From Puniceicoccales bacterium (GTDB lineage Bacteria; Verrucomicrobiota; Verrucomicrobiia; Opitutales; JAIRKQ01): DNA of 14,458 bases. This document shows, one piece after another, positions 1 through 6,447 of this stretch. The stretch is taken from assembly GCA_031288455.1 (NCBI GenBank), contig JAITRI010000005.1, forward strand, positions 1-14,458. Reading direction: 5' to 3'. The notes under the pieces are model-generated. The model did no database searches, was not told where the DNA came from, and saw only the letters and a list, made by a program, of their open reading frames with translations. Positions within the stretch are counted from its first letter, which is position 1; every line of letters starts with the position of its first letter. Both the position numbers and the translations under genes were made by a program.

Positions 1-1
1 C

Positions 2-721
2 GAAGCAGCAGCGAGAGAGTATAATGCTGCGGCAAATGAGCTTCTTGAGGCGGCGAACATTGCAGGAATTGACGCAAATCAACTGCCAGGGCTTTTACGA
101 CGTGCAGCCGATATGCTTATAGCTGCGGCAAATGCCCTTATTAGCGCGGCGAACATTGGAGGAATTGACGTAAATCAACGGCTAGTGCTTTTACAACGTG
201 CAGCCGATATGCGTATGGATGCGGCAGATATCCTTCATGGCGCGGCGATCAATACAAGAATTGCCCCAGGTCAAGGGCTAGGGTTTTTTAACATCGCAAC
301 CCGTATCCGTCTGGATGCGGCGGGTGAATATAAGTTAATAGTGGACATGTACTCAAATATCGGGATGCACAAAGAAGCAGCGGATGTGCATAGGGCTTGG
401 GCGTTAGCATACAAGATGGCCATTGAGCCCGAAAAAGTAGCGGGTGTGCGTCGGTCAGCGGCAGTCATATACACACGCGTCGAGATGCACAAAGAAGCAG
501 CGGAAGAGCATCATGCGGCAGCTGCTGCGAGTGAGGTCGCGGCAGACATGGACACACACGCCGGAAGGCACGAAGCAGCAGCGAGAGAGTATAATGCTGC
601 GGCTGATGCGCATAGTCTCGCAGCAAACGCATACACACGCGCCGGGATGGTAAAACAGGCACAAGATATGCGCGCACAAGCGGAGGGGATGAAGAAATTT
701 ATAAAAAATAACGTCTCCTAG
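2..721 (+). CDS. Alanine-rich TPR/SNAP-like helical repeat protein, 5' end outside window
   Basis: The reading frame is open from the first bases of the window to TAG at 719-721, so the gene starts upstream and at least 239 codons are visible. The first part is a tandem array of about 32-residue units. The second part has 27-residue units with cores such as MHKEAAEEH, RHEAAAREY and MVKQAQDM, each preceded by a segment of the AYTRAG type. The pattern of small residues and alternating charge resembles the stacked helix pairs of TPR/SNAP proteins, which usually act as protein-binding scaffolds. I see no catalytic motif and no signal peptide in the visible part. The protein ends MKKFIKNNVS. Near-identical DNA between units points to recent internal duplication. 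The function is unknown; a host-interaction or scaffold role is only a possibility. Confidence 0.75.
   Translation, partial: EAAAREYNAAANELLEAANIAGIDANQLPGLLRRAADMLIAAANALISAANIGGIDVNQRLVLLQRAADMRMDAADILHGAAINTRIAPGQGLGFFNIATRIRLDAAGEYKLIVDMYSNIGMHKEAADVHRAWALAYKMAIEPEKVAGVRRSAAVIYTRVEMHKEAAEEHHAAAAASEVAADMDTHAGRHEAAAREYNAAADAHSLAANAYTRAGMVKQAQDMRAQAEGMKKFIKNNVS
29..412 (+). repeat. 96-bp in-frame tandem repeat, about four units
   Basis: Units begin at 29, 125, 221 and 317, exactly 96 bp (32 codons) apart, each opening with GCGGC(A/G). Units 1 and 2 are very similar and share the stretch encoding GID-NQ and RAADM. Unit 3 keeps the start and end, and unit 4 is diverged. A separate 33-bp stretch at 1-33 recurs identically at 571-603, so the same module was also copied to the 3' end of the gene. 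Confidence 0.8.
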
Positions 722-949
722 GCGACAAGAGATGGCAACGGTTCCGGTGGCAAAATAGAAACATATGCCACTGGCGCCAGCGCCAGTGGCGGCTTCAATG
801 GCAAATTCGACACGCGGACAAATGGCTCTGCAACACTGGCGCAGACAAAAATGATACCGGCACCAACGGGCACGTTCATCGGAGCGGTAATTCCACTCCG
901 CGGAGCAGATCAAAAGCTTCAGTGGCGCGTTCATCTAGGCGAAATGTGA
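722..949 (+). pseudogene. Glycine-rich coding remnant, in frame after the stop of the repeat gene
   Basis: Directly after the TAG at 719-721 the same frame stays open for 75 codons, to TGA at 947-949. The translation looks protein-like: a DGNGSGGKIETYATG segment, then ASASGGFNGKF, then a more ordinary stretch ending LQWRVHLGEM. There is no ATG near its beginning and no Shine-Dalgarno. It is therefore either the tail of a longer ancestral protein cut off by the TAG or the 3' remnant of an unrelated gene. TAG is used as a true stop elsewhere in the window (1874-1876, 4989-4991), which argues against routine readthrough. I do not recognise the family. Confidence 0.35.
767..790. repeat. Perfect inverted repeat, 11-bp arms
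   Basis: GCCACTGGCGC and GCGCCAGTGGC are exact reverse complements separated by two bases. The hairpin lies 46 bp past the stop of the repeat gene and could end its transcript, but no T-tract follows. It also fits the reading frame of the glycine-rich remnant (ATGASASGG), so it may simply reflect codon content. Confidence 0.5.
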
Positions 950-968
950 AATTCTGCACAGCGCGCGC

Positions 969-1169
969 ATGGTTTCCGCGTGGCGCATTCGCCCATCACG
1001 CGGCACGGGTTCACGCGGCGGACATTTCGGTGATGCGCATGGAGGTCTTTCACTGCGCGATGTGGAGGAATCAATGGCAGCAGAACATGGCTTTTCGTCG
1101 CATAAAAATTATCGGAAACTTGGCATTGCAATCGGCGAAACATTCATTTGCATGGTACTTTTCCCATGA
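969..1169 (+). CDS. Possible small ORF coupled to the radical SAM gene
   Basis: This 66-codon ORF ends at TGA 1167-1169, which overlaps the ATG at 1166-1168 of the next gene as ATGA, an arrangement typical of translational coupling. The C-terminal half (from about LSLRDVEESMAAEHGF) looks more protein-like than the N-terminal half. I see no ribosome site for the ATG at 969, and the frame is open only from 939. It may be the 3' end of a decayed gene that once preceded the activase. I do not recognise it. Confidence 0.25.
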   Translation: MVSAWRIRPSRGTGSRGGHFGDAHGGLSLRDVEESMAAEHGFSSHKNYRKLGIAIGETFICMVLFP

Positions 1170-1876
1170 GAATAGGTGGTTTGCAGAGAGTGTCGCTCAT
1201 AGATTTTCCAGGGAAAATCGCCGCCGTTGCGTTCACACAGGGCTGCAACTTTCGCTGCCAGTTCTGCCACAACGAGTCTCTTGTCATCCCGGAAAAATTC
1301 CAGAGCCCGATGGACGAAGAGGAATTTTTCAATTTTCTTGTGAGCAGACGCGGCAAACTTGACGCGGTCGTGGTGTCAGGCGGTGAGCCAACTCTACACG
1401 TGGACATTGTGGAATTTTTCGAAAAAATAAAAAATCTCGGATTTCTCACTAAACTCGACACAAACGGCACGCGGCCAGATGTACTCAAAAATTTGTGCGA
1501 AAAAAATCTGCTGGATTATGTCGCAATGGACGTCAAACACAGATTTGACAAATACGATGACATCAGCGGTGTAGCAGTTGACATCAGCGCAATAGCGGCA
1601 TCCATCGATCTGATAAAAAACAGCGGCGTGGACTACGAATTCCGCACCACCGTGGTTCCGCATTTCCACCGTGCGGATGACATAGAAGCCATCGCATCGC
1701 AGCTGTCGGGAGCAAAGCGATTTGTCATACAGGAATTCGTCCCCGATCACGCCATCAATGGAAATTTGAGCGGCGAGAACTCACTATTTTCTCCGCAAAA
1801 TCGAGAAACCATGGACGCCCTGGCGGCATTCTGCAAATCACACGTCGAAGAATTTAGCATGCGATCGGCATCCTAG
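1166..1876 (+). CDS. nrdG: NrdG-type radical SAM activating protein (anaerobic ribonucleotide reductase activase family)
   Basis: This is a cytoplasmic radical SAM enzyme. The family uses a [4Fe-4S] cluster and S-adenosylmethionine to install a glycyl radical on a partner reductase. The start MRIGGLQRVSLIDFPGK is typical of the NrdG2 subgroup. Residues C27, C31 and C34 (CNFRCQFC) form the cluster-binding CxxxCxxC motif, followed by SGGEPT at 71-76, KLDTNG at 96-101 and MDVK at 121-124. An ATG at 1148 would add six residues; I prefer 1166 because it matches the family start and overlaps the preceding stop. The length of 236 aa is normal. No nrdD is visible in the window, so the glycyl-radical partner is unknown and pyruvate formate-lyase activation cannot be excluded. 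Confidence 0.85.
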   Translation: MRIGGLQRVSLIDFPGKIAAVAFTQGCNFRCQFCHNESLVIPEKFQSPMDEEEFFNFLVSRRGKLDAVVVSGGEPTLHVDIVEFFEKIKNLGFLTKLDTNGTRPDVLKNLCEKNLLDYVAMDVKHRFDKYDDISGVAVDISAIAASIDLIKNSGVDYEFRTTVVPHFHRADDIEAIASQLSGAKRFVIQEFVPDHAINGNLSGENSLFSPQNRETMDALAAFCKSHVEEFSMRSAS

Positions 1877-2075
1877 GCTTAGGACTCATAAATCTAGGGA
1901 AAAATGGAGGCACACCGGAACTGCGATTCCACTTGCCCTGCGAGCATGGGCTTCCAACGTTGCCGTTTGGGTTATAAGTCAAATCCCCGCCGGCGCCGTT
2001 CCATTTACACCGCCGGCGTGCATGTGTCCACAAGCCCATGCGCCAGCCGCATCCGCAGGATGCGGCGCAGCAGCG
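1877..2075. other. Convergent intergenic region with hairpins
   Basis: This 199-bp gap lies between the ends of nrdG (+) and the hydrolase operon (-). It contains two CGCCGGCG copies (1988-1995 and 2011-2018) that can pair with each other, and a stronger hairpin at 2046-2066. A minus-strand frame from 2039 to 1854 encodes 61 residues with a protein-like stretch (GGDLTYNPNGNVGSPC). It overlaps the end of nrdG and has no ribosome site, so I do not call it a gene. Confidence 0.5.
2046..2066. terminator. GC-rich hairpin, likely terminator or REP-like element
   Basis: GCCGCATCC and GGATGCGGC are perfect 9-bp arms around a 3-base loop. It sits 10 bp past the stop of the hydrolase gene on the minus strand. 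No T-run follows on either strand. The CCGCATCC/GGATGCGG core recurs in the hairpin at 12883-12905 downstream of tig. Confidence 0.5.
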
Positions 2076-2738
2076 CTACATGAGCGATTCGTTGCCGATC
2101 TTCTCGCCGCAAACGGTGGTCGTGCCGCCGTGCCCTGGGATCACGATGGTGTCATCGGGAAGCCGGAAAATTTTATCGCGAATGCCGGAAATCAGCAGCT
2201 TTTCATCGCCTCCTGGCAAGTCCGTCCTGCCGATGCATCCGCGGAATAGCGTATCGCCGGTGAACACGCAGCGCAGATTTTCCATGTGAAAAATCAGATC
2301 TCCGGCGGCATGCCCTGGGCACCAGCGGCACATAATCCTAAGCCATCCGTTGATGTCCAAAACATCGCCGTCATCCACGTCAACGTCGATCGCACATGGG
2401 ACAAATTGCTCATCGATTCCGGACACAAGTGCCATCATCTGTGGATGTTCGATCCACGGCCTATCCAGCCTATGGGCGTACATCTTCGCGCCCAATTTTC
2501 TAAAAATGTGTGCGTCGCCTATGTGATCCCAGTGGCAATGGGTGAACAAAACAGCGACCGGTTTCACTCCCGCCGATAAAATCCTCACGCTGGCATCAAA
2601 TGCTCCAAACGGAGCATCTATCAGCAGTGCCTCTCCCCGTGCGCGATTTTCAATAAATCCGACATTGGTGTCAATGTGTCCGCATTGGGTGATGCGAACA
2701 GTAACGTCGCCGTCGGATGAAATTTCACGGCATTTCAT
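2076..2738 (-). CDS. Metallo-beta-lactamase fold hydrolase, glyoxalase II-like (GloB/YcbL family)
   Basis: This 220-residue soluble protein carries the metal site of the fold: THCHWDH with H67, H69, D71 and H72, then H143 in PGHAAGD, D162 in FTGDTLF, and H203 in PGHG. The signature FRGCIGRTDLPGGD at about 166-178 followed by LPDDTIVIPGHG is characteristic of the short glyoxalase II/YcbL-type thioesterases, which hydrolyse glutathione-type thioesters. The usual PGHTPGS is altered to PGHAAGD. Its ATG overlaps the rsmG stop as ATGA, so it is the last gene of the rsmA-rsmG operon and probably translationally coupled. The substrate is not determined by the sequence. Confidence 0.85.
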   Translation of the reverse strand: MKCREISSDGDVTVRITQCGHIDTNVGFIENRARGEALLIDAPFGAFDASVRILSAGVKPVAVLFTHCHWDHIGDAHIFRKLGAKMYAHRLDRPWIEHPQMMALVSGIDEQFVPCAIDVDVDDGDVLDINGWLRIMCRWCPGHAAGDLIFHMENLRCVFTGDTLFRGCIGRTDLPGGDEKLLISGIRDKIFRLPDDTIVIPGHGGTTTVCGEKIGNESLM

Positions 2739-3352
2739 AGTTTTCGCACTTCAAGTATCACCTTGTCCGCCAAGGCATCGATGCCTATGATTTTCCCCAC
2801 ACTATGCAATCTGTATTTTTCCAATGTCGCAATATCTTCCGCGCAATCGCCGCCCTTCAGGTATAAAATTTTTCCACCATCCGCCAGAAGACGCCGCGCA
2901 TATTTGAGAAAAGACGCGAAATTCGTCACCGCACGGCCAACGACCGCGTCAAACTTTCCGCAAACCTCTTCCGCGCGGCCATTTATTGTTTTAGCATTTT
3001 TCATGCCCAATCTGCTGACCATGTCATTGACCGCCACAATTTTTTTACCTATGGAATCGAGCAGCGTAAAATTTGTCGATTCGCGCGCGATGGCCAATGG
3101 AATTCCGGGCAGTCCGCCGCCAGTTCCGATGTCCAACACGTCATCTCCTGGCAAAAATCCAGCGACGGCATCAATCGCCAGACATGGAATAATGTGGCGC
3201 ATGGCAATATTTTCAGTGTCCCTCCGCGATATGAGATTGATTTTCGCGTTCCACTCTCTCAGCAGATCGGCATAGGCGACCAGACGTTCGATTTTTTCAT
3301 CGCCAAGCCACGGGAAAATTTCACACAATCGATGCACGCTACGGTCCCACAA
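2735..3352 (-). CDS. rsmG: 16S rRNA m7G527 methyltransferase RsmG
   Basis: RsmG methylates N7 of G527 in the 530 loop of 16S rRNA using SAM. Family marks in order are: WNAKINLISRRD at 34-45, RH at 52-53, the SAM-binding DIGTGGGLPGIP at 74-85, LLDSIGKK at 97-104, GRAEE at 125-129, GRAV at 139-142 and YLKGG at 164-168. The 205-residue length is normal. The longest frame starts at a TTG (3352-3350). A GTG five codons later (3337) is preceded by GGGA at a 7-nt spacing and may be the true start. The gene follows rsmA after 7 bp and overlaps the hydrolase start by 4 bp. Confidence 0.92.
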   Translation of the reverse strand: MWDRSVHRLCEIFPWLGDEKIERLVAYADLLREWNAKINLISRRDTENIAMRHIIPCLAIDAVAGFLPGDDVLDIGTGGGLPGIPLAIARESTNFTLLDSIGKKIVAVNDMVSRLGMKNAKTINGRAEEVCGKFDAVVGRAVTNFASFLKYARRLLADGGKILYLKGGDCAEDIATLEKYRLHSVGKIIGIDALADKVILEVRKL

Positions 3353-3359
3353 AAGATTT

Positions 3360-4172
3360 TCAGAAAAATTTATCCAGCAACTGCCACTGTTCCATAGAAA
3401 TTTCTTCTGGCCTGGCGACGCTTGAGATGTTATTCTCCGATGCCCACTTCTGCACCGCCAAACACTCTCCAGCCACGATGCCGCCCATTTGTTTTCTTCT
3501 CTTTGTGAAAATTTTCCTTATGGCGAGTTTTGTTGGCCGTTTGAACAGAAATTTCATGGGCTTCACCGCCATTGACAGCAGCACCGATGCCACGGATGGT
3601 GGCGGATAAAACGCTGTCCGCGGGATTCTGTGCATGCAAATTTTGTCGTAGGCGGATTGCAAAAATATGGAAATCGGACAAATTTCTGATGGTTCATGCG
3701 TCGCAAAAAATCTCCTGGCAACGTCCATCTGCAGCACCAGAGTCACTGTGCGCGGCAAATGTTCACCGGCAAGCATCGCATCCGCCCACGGCGACGAAAT
3801 GGCATATGGCACGTTGGCAACCACACTAAAATCTGATATTTCCGGCCACAATCCGGCCACTGGCCAATGGACGGCATCGGCACACTTGAGATGAAAATTT
3901 TCACGATCTGCGAATTTTTCCAACAGAAAATCGCAGAGACGCCCATCAATTTCTACGGCAAACAGCGACGCTCCAGCCTCCAGAATTTTTTCCGAAATTG
4001 CTCCCAGGCCAGCCCCGATCTCAACAACGGTGTCGCCGGCGCGCACATCCGCCAGAGAAAGCAATTTTCCGATGGAATTTCCATCCACGAGGAAGTTTTG
4101 GCCGAGTCGCTTCGACGGTCTAATTCCCAATTTTTCCAATTCCGCCTTTGTGCGCCCCAGAAGTGACGTCAT
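3360..4172 (-). CDS. rsmA: 16S rRNA dimethyladenosine transferase RsmA (KsgA)
   Basis: RsmA dimethylates A1518 and A1519 in the 3' helix of 16S rRNA during late 30S assembly. The protein is 270 residues, as expected. Motifs are RPSKRLGQNFLVD at 18-30, SAM-binding EIGAGLG at 51-57, VEID at 73-76, NVPY at 120-123 (usually NLPY), QMDVARR at 148-154, and FYPPPSV at 188-194 in the C-terminal lobe, followed by a basic IRKIFTKRRKQ segment. ATG 4172 has GGAG at 4181-4184 (8-nt spacing). It is the first gene of a minus-strand operon with rsmG and the GloB-like hydrolase. Confidence 0.95.
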   Translation of the reverse strand: MTSLLGRTKAELEKLGIRPSKRLGQNFLVDGNSIGKLLSLADVRAGDTVVEIGAGLGAISEKILEAGASLFAVEIDGRLCDFLLEKFADRENFHLKCADAVHWPVAGLWPEISDFSVVANVPYAISSPWADAMLAGEHLPRTVTLVLQMDVARRFFATHEPSEICPISIFLQSAYDKICMHRIPRTAFYPPPSVASVLLSMAVKPMKFLFKRPTKLAIRKIFTKRRKQMGGIVAGECLAVQKWASENNISSVARPEEISMEQWQLLDKFF

Positions 4173-4234
4173 TTTTCATACTCCACCGCACAGAATCAAC
4201 CTCCGCTGATGTTTTTCAACATTTATCTCATTTT

Positions 4235-4263
4235 TTTATAGAATTTTGGAAATTTTTCTTGAA
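4235..4263 (-). promoter_or_regulatory. Putative promoter of the rsmA operon
   Basis: On the minus strand TATAAA (4240-4235) lies 17 bp downstream of TTCAAG (4263-4258), giving a leader of roughly 55 nt to the rsmA ATG. An AT-rich inverted repeat (GGAA-ATTTTTC TT GAAAAATTCC, 4248-4270, one bulged base) overlaps the spacer and -35 region. A small ATGTT-GAAA-AACAT hairpin lies in the leader near 4210. Confidence 0.5.
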
Positions 4264-4356
4264 AAATTCCACGGGTAATGTAACTCTCCGAGAGCCTTGT
4301 GCATGTGGATGCTGCGATGTTTATGTGTAATATGCGAAAATGTGTGCAGATTTTTC

Positions 4357-4386
4357 TTGCAAAAGACAAGGTTTTTGTTGTATAAT
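4357..4386 (+). promoter_or_regulatory. Sigma70-like promoter of the 4401 gene
   Basis: TTGCAA (4357-4362), an 18-bp spacer and a perfect TATAAT (4381-4386). The -10 box ends 14 bases before the ATG at 4401, so the transcript would carry only about 8 untranslated bases. Confidence 0.65.
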
Positions 4387-4400
4387 GATGAGTATAGGAC

Positions 4401-4991
4401 ATGGGGTGTTTAATAGAGTCTGATGGAGCCAGTGCGGCAAATGCCGGCTGTGTGCTACCCACAAAAGTCGAGAGCGCGAGTGAACAATTTGCAAACAAAA
4501 AGATTACGGCGAAAAGCAGTTTTAGGGGCATCAGCATCTCGTTCCCTCAGACGCCAGGTGATCGCATTGAATCACAATCTCCGCTATTTTTTCGCAATTC
4601 TCTGCGATTGAGGTCGGCGAAAAATGAAGATATTGTGCGTGACGGTGGCACGCATAGAATGGATCTTTTCTCGCTATTCGCAAAATTTGGGAACACAATT
4701 ACCAGGATGCGAAGCAGCGTCCGTAAGCATTTGAATTGTTCCGCCAATGCTGAAATACAGCGGCAGTTCGATGCCGAGATCGCGGCGATGGTGCGCGATA
4801 CCACCGCAGTGGAAAGCATATTCAATGGCGTGAAAGATCACATGGTGGCACATCTCGCCAAAATCATCGCCTCCGAGCACGTCGATCGCATCTCCAAAGA
4901 AATGTCGGCGCTCATCGACGAGGCCTTTAGGCGCGATAAAAATCCATATGTGCTATGTGCGCTCTGGAAATACGTCCTTTCCGGTCAATAG
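4401..4991 (+). CDS. Unrecognised protein, 196 aa
   Basis: I do not recognise this family. The frame runs from ATG 4401 to TAG 4989-4991. The N-terminal ~85 residues are polar and low in structure. From M87 (MDLFSLFAKFGNTITRMR, 4659) the protein is basic and then predicted helical, with QRQFDAEIAAMVRD at about 119-132 and a C-terminal helix-rich stretch ending LCALWKYVLSGQ. There is no signal peptide or membrane segment. The start is uncertain: ATG 4401 fits the promoter just upstream but has no real Shine-Dalgarno, and M87 is an alternative. The gene is convergent with the repeat protein gene, 57 bp away. An overlapping minus-strand frame (4537-4223) begins with a signal peptide-like sequence but looks less convincing further on. 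Confidence 0.6.
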   Translation: MGCLIESDGASAANAGCVLPTKVESASEQFANKKITAKSSFRGISISFPQTPGDRIESQSPLFFRNSLRLRSAKNEDIVRDGGTHRMDLFSLFAKFGNTITRMRSSVRKHLNCSANAEIQRQFDAEIAAMVRDTTAVESIFNGVKDHMVAHLAKIIASEHVDRISKEMSALIDEAFRRDKNPYVLCALWKYVLSGQ

Positions 4992-5048
4992 CTCTGCAGT
5001 ATTCCGGACGGACATACACCCCTTGAAAAAAGTCCGCGTGGGCAGCAA

Positions 5049-6263
5049 TCATGTGGTCTTTGGGGCGACGCCGGTCGCTGGTCGCTGTGCGATCGTCCGC
5101 GATCCCAGATTAGAAGTCCCCAGATTTGACCGTGGGATTTCAACATTCGCATTTTCCACTGCCGCTCTCCCCGGAATGCCGAGGTTACTAATTTTCCCAC
5201 TCCCGTGACCAGTTGAGCCATGAATTGTCCGCGATTCCAAACTAGAAGCCCCCAGATTTGACAGCGGGCTTTCAACATTCGCATTTTCCACTGCCGCTCT
5301 CACCGGAATGCCGAGGCTATTAATTTTCCCACTCCCGTGACCAGTTGGGCCATGAATCGTCCGCGATTCCAGATTAGAAGTCTCCAGATTTGATTGCGGA
5401 ATTTCAACATTCCCCGCTACCGCTCTCACCGGCATGCCGAGGCCACTAGTTTTCCCACTCCCGTAACCGGTTGGGCCATGAGTCGTCCGCGATTCCAAAT
5501 CAGAGTCTGTGTAATTAACAATTTCCGCGCCACCTATGAATTTTTCAGCCGCATTTTCTACGATGCGCTTGACCGAGGCATCTTCGTATGATAGCGTGCG
5601 CGTCAAAAGCGTCCGGACGCTATTCTCCGGGAGATCTTTTATGACGTCCTCAAGCCACCGTGGATCTTTTCCATTAAATAATCCAAACAATCTTTCCTGT
5701 GGTGCTGATTCTATGGCCATTTTGAGAAATTGCGGAGAATGCTTTGCTTCATCCGCAATGAGATTTTTGTCGAGTCCCCTGGCAAACAACACGCCGAGAA
5801 TAACATCCGGAATACCATCGTACCTGTTCGCAAATTCCATCAATTCTTTGCCGCTTAGCGAATTTAAATATTCTATCAGCCTACTGCCATGTTTCTCCAA
5901 TGCCGGCACGATGAAATCCTGCGACGCAAGCATCTTCATGGGGATTTCGCCAGAAGATAATTTTCCGGAAGATAATTTTCGCAAATACAAATCGTGGTGC
6001 TCTATTCCGCCAGCACCTCCACCTCTTGCAAAAATTGTACCTTCCTGCTTTTCCCCAAGCGATCTACGCCTGTGCAACTTAGATTTTAAATCCACAGAAA
6101 CATCAGGGAAATATCCATGCACGCCACTGTCTCTATTGCTGACGCCCACTGACATGCGATGCACACCATGCATTCCATTATCGGTGGCACCACCGACGGA
6201 AGGGTTCATCACATCTGGGGAAGTGATCACCCCAGTTTTCTGTGTAATTTGACTCAGAGACAT
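5049..6263 (-). CDS. Unrecognised protein with C-terminal 42-44 residue tandem repeats
   Basis: I do not recognise this 404-residue protein. Residues 1-110 are low-complexity and polar, with GGGAGG and a KLSSGKLSSGE duplication. Residues ~113-244 form a helical domain of leucine-rich amphipathic stretches (LIEYLNSLSGKELMEFANRY, LKMAIESAPQERLFGLF), which may be HEAT-like. From ~255 come three repeats of 42, 44 and 44 residues with the core LESRTIHGPTGHGSGK, and a fourth broken unit ending GVAPKTT. The frame extends to a TTG at 6299, but that TTG is part of the -35 box, so I use ATG 6263. There is no signal peptide or membrane segment. A secreted effector or surface-associated protein is possible but only inferred from its repetitive make-up. 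Confidence 0.7.
   Translation of the reverse strand: MSLSQITQKTGVITSPDVMNPSVGGATDNGMHGVHRMSVGVSNRDSGVHGYFPDVSVDLKSKLHRRRSLGEKQEGTIFARGGGAGGIEHHDLYLRKLSSGKLSSGEIPMKMLASQDFIVPALEKHGSRLIEYLNSLSGKELMEFANRYDGIPDVILGVLFARGLDKNLIADEAKHSPQFLKMAIESAPQERLFGLFNGKDPRWLEDVIKDLPENSVRTLLTRTLSYEDASVKRIVENAAEKFIGGAEIVNYTDSDLESRTTHGPTGYGSGKTSGLGMPVRAVAGNVEIPQSNLETSNLESRTIHGPTGHGSGKINSLGIPVRAAVENANVESPLSNLGASSLESRTIHGSTGHGSGKISNLGIPGRAAVENANVEIPRSNLGTSNLGSRTIAQRPATGVAPKTT
5094..5520 (-). repeat. Tandem array, 132/132/126-bp units inside a coding region
   Basis: The landmark (C/T)GTCCGCGAT recurs at 5094, 5226, 5358 and 5484, so unit lengths are 132, 132 and 126 bp and all preserve the frame. The first two units are nearly identical. 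The last unit lacks two codons and is the most diverged. The order suggests expansion from the N-terminal side towards the C-terminus of the encoded protein. Confidence 0.9.
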
Positions 6264-6271
6264 CGTGTGCC

Positions 6272-6299
6272 ATTTTAGAGCGACAACTGCGCATGTCAA
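6272..6299 (-). promoter_or_regulatory. Sigma70-like promoter of the tandem-repeat protein gene
   Basis: On the minus strand a perfect TTGACA (6299-6294), a 16-bp spacer and TAAAAT (6277-6272). The ATG at 6263-6261 begins 9 bases after the -10 box, so the predicted start of transcription is within about two bases of the start codon. Confidence 0.65.
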
Positions 6300-6336
6300 G
6301 TTTTTCCATGCGACAATGTGTCACGCAACGGGAATG

Positions 6337-6403
6337 CTACACAGTGTGTATGGCACAATCTGCCGTTGCAATTGGTCCATGAGCGGCCACGCGTAACCTC
6401 CTC
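6337..6403 (-). other. Strong Shine-Dalgarno followed by a 17-codon ORF
   Basis: On the minus strand GAGGAGG (6403-6397) stands 6 nt before GTG (6390-6388), the best ribosome site in the window. The frame ends at TAG after 17 codons (down to 6337). An overlapping ATG at about 6379 opens a 19-codon frame. No product is recognisable. The site lies between dacB and the tandem-repeat protein gene, and could be a tiny protein or the remains of a lost gene start. The rest of 6300-6447 shows nothing else I can name. Confidence 0.3.
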
Positions 6404-6447
6404 GGATTCAATGCGATTTCTAGGATGACGCCGCCGAATGCCAAGAA

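Noticed and set aside
455..934. Minus-strand 159-codon frame rich in cysteine and arginine
   Set aside because: It lies antisense to the repeat gene; the repetitive GC-rich codons of that gene leave the opposite strand free of stops.
1854..2039. Minus-strand 61-codon frame with a GGDLTYNPNGNVG stretch
   Set aside because: It overlaps the nrdG end, has no ribosome site or promoter, and its C-terminal part is antisense to nrdG. A remnant is possible but unsupported.
4992..5048. Bidirectional terminator between the convergent unknown genes
   Set aside because: A run of six T exists on the minus strand after GCGGAC, but I find no strong stem directly before it.
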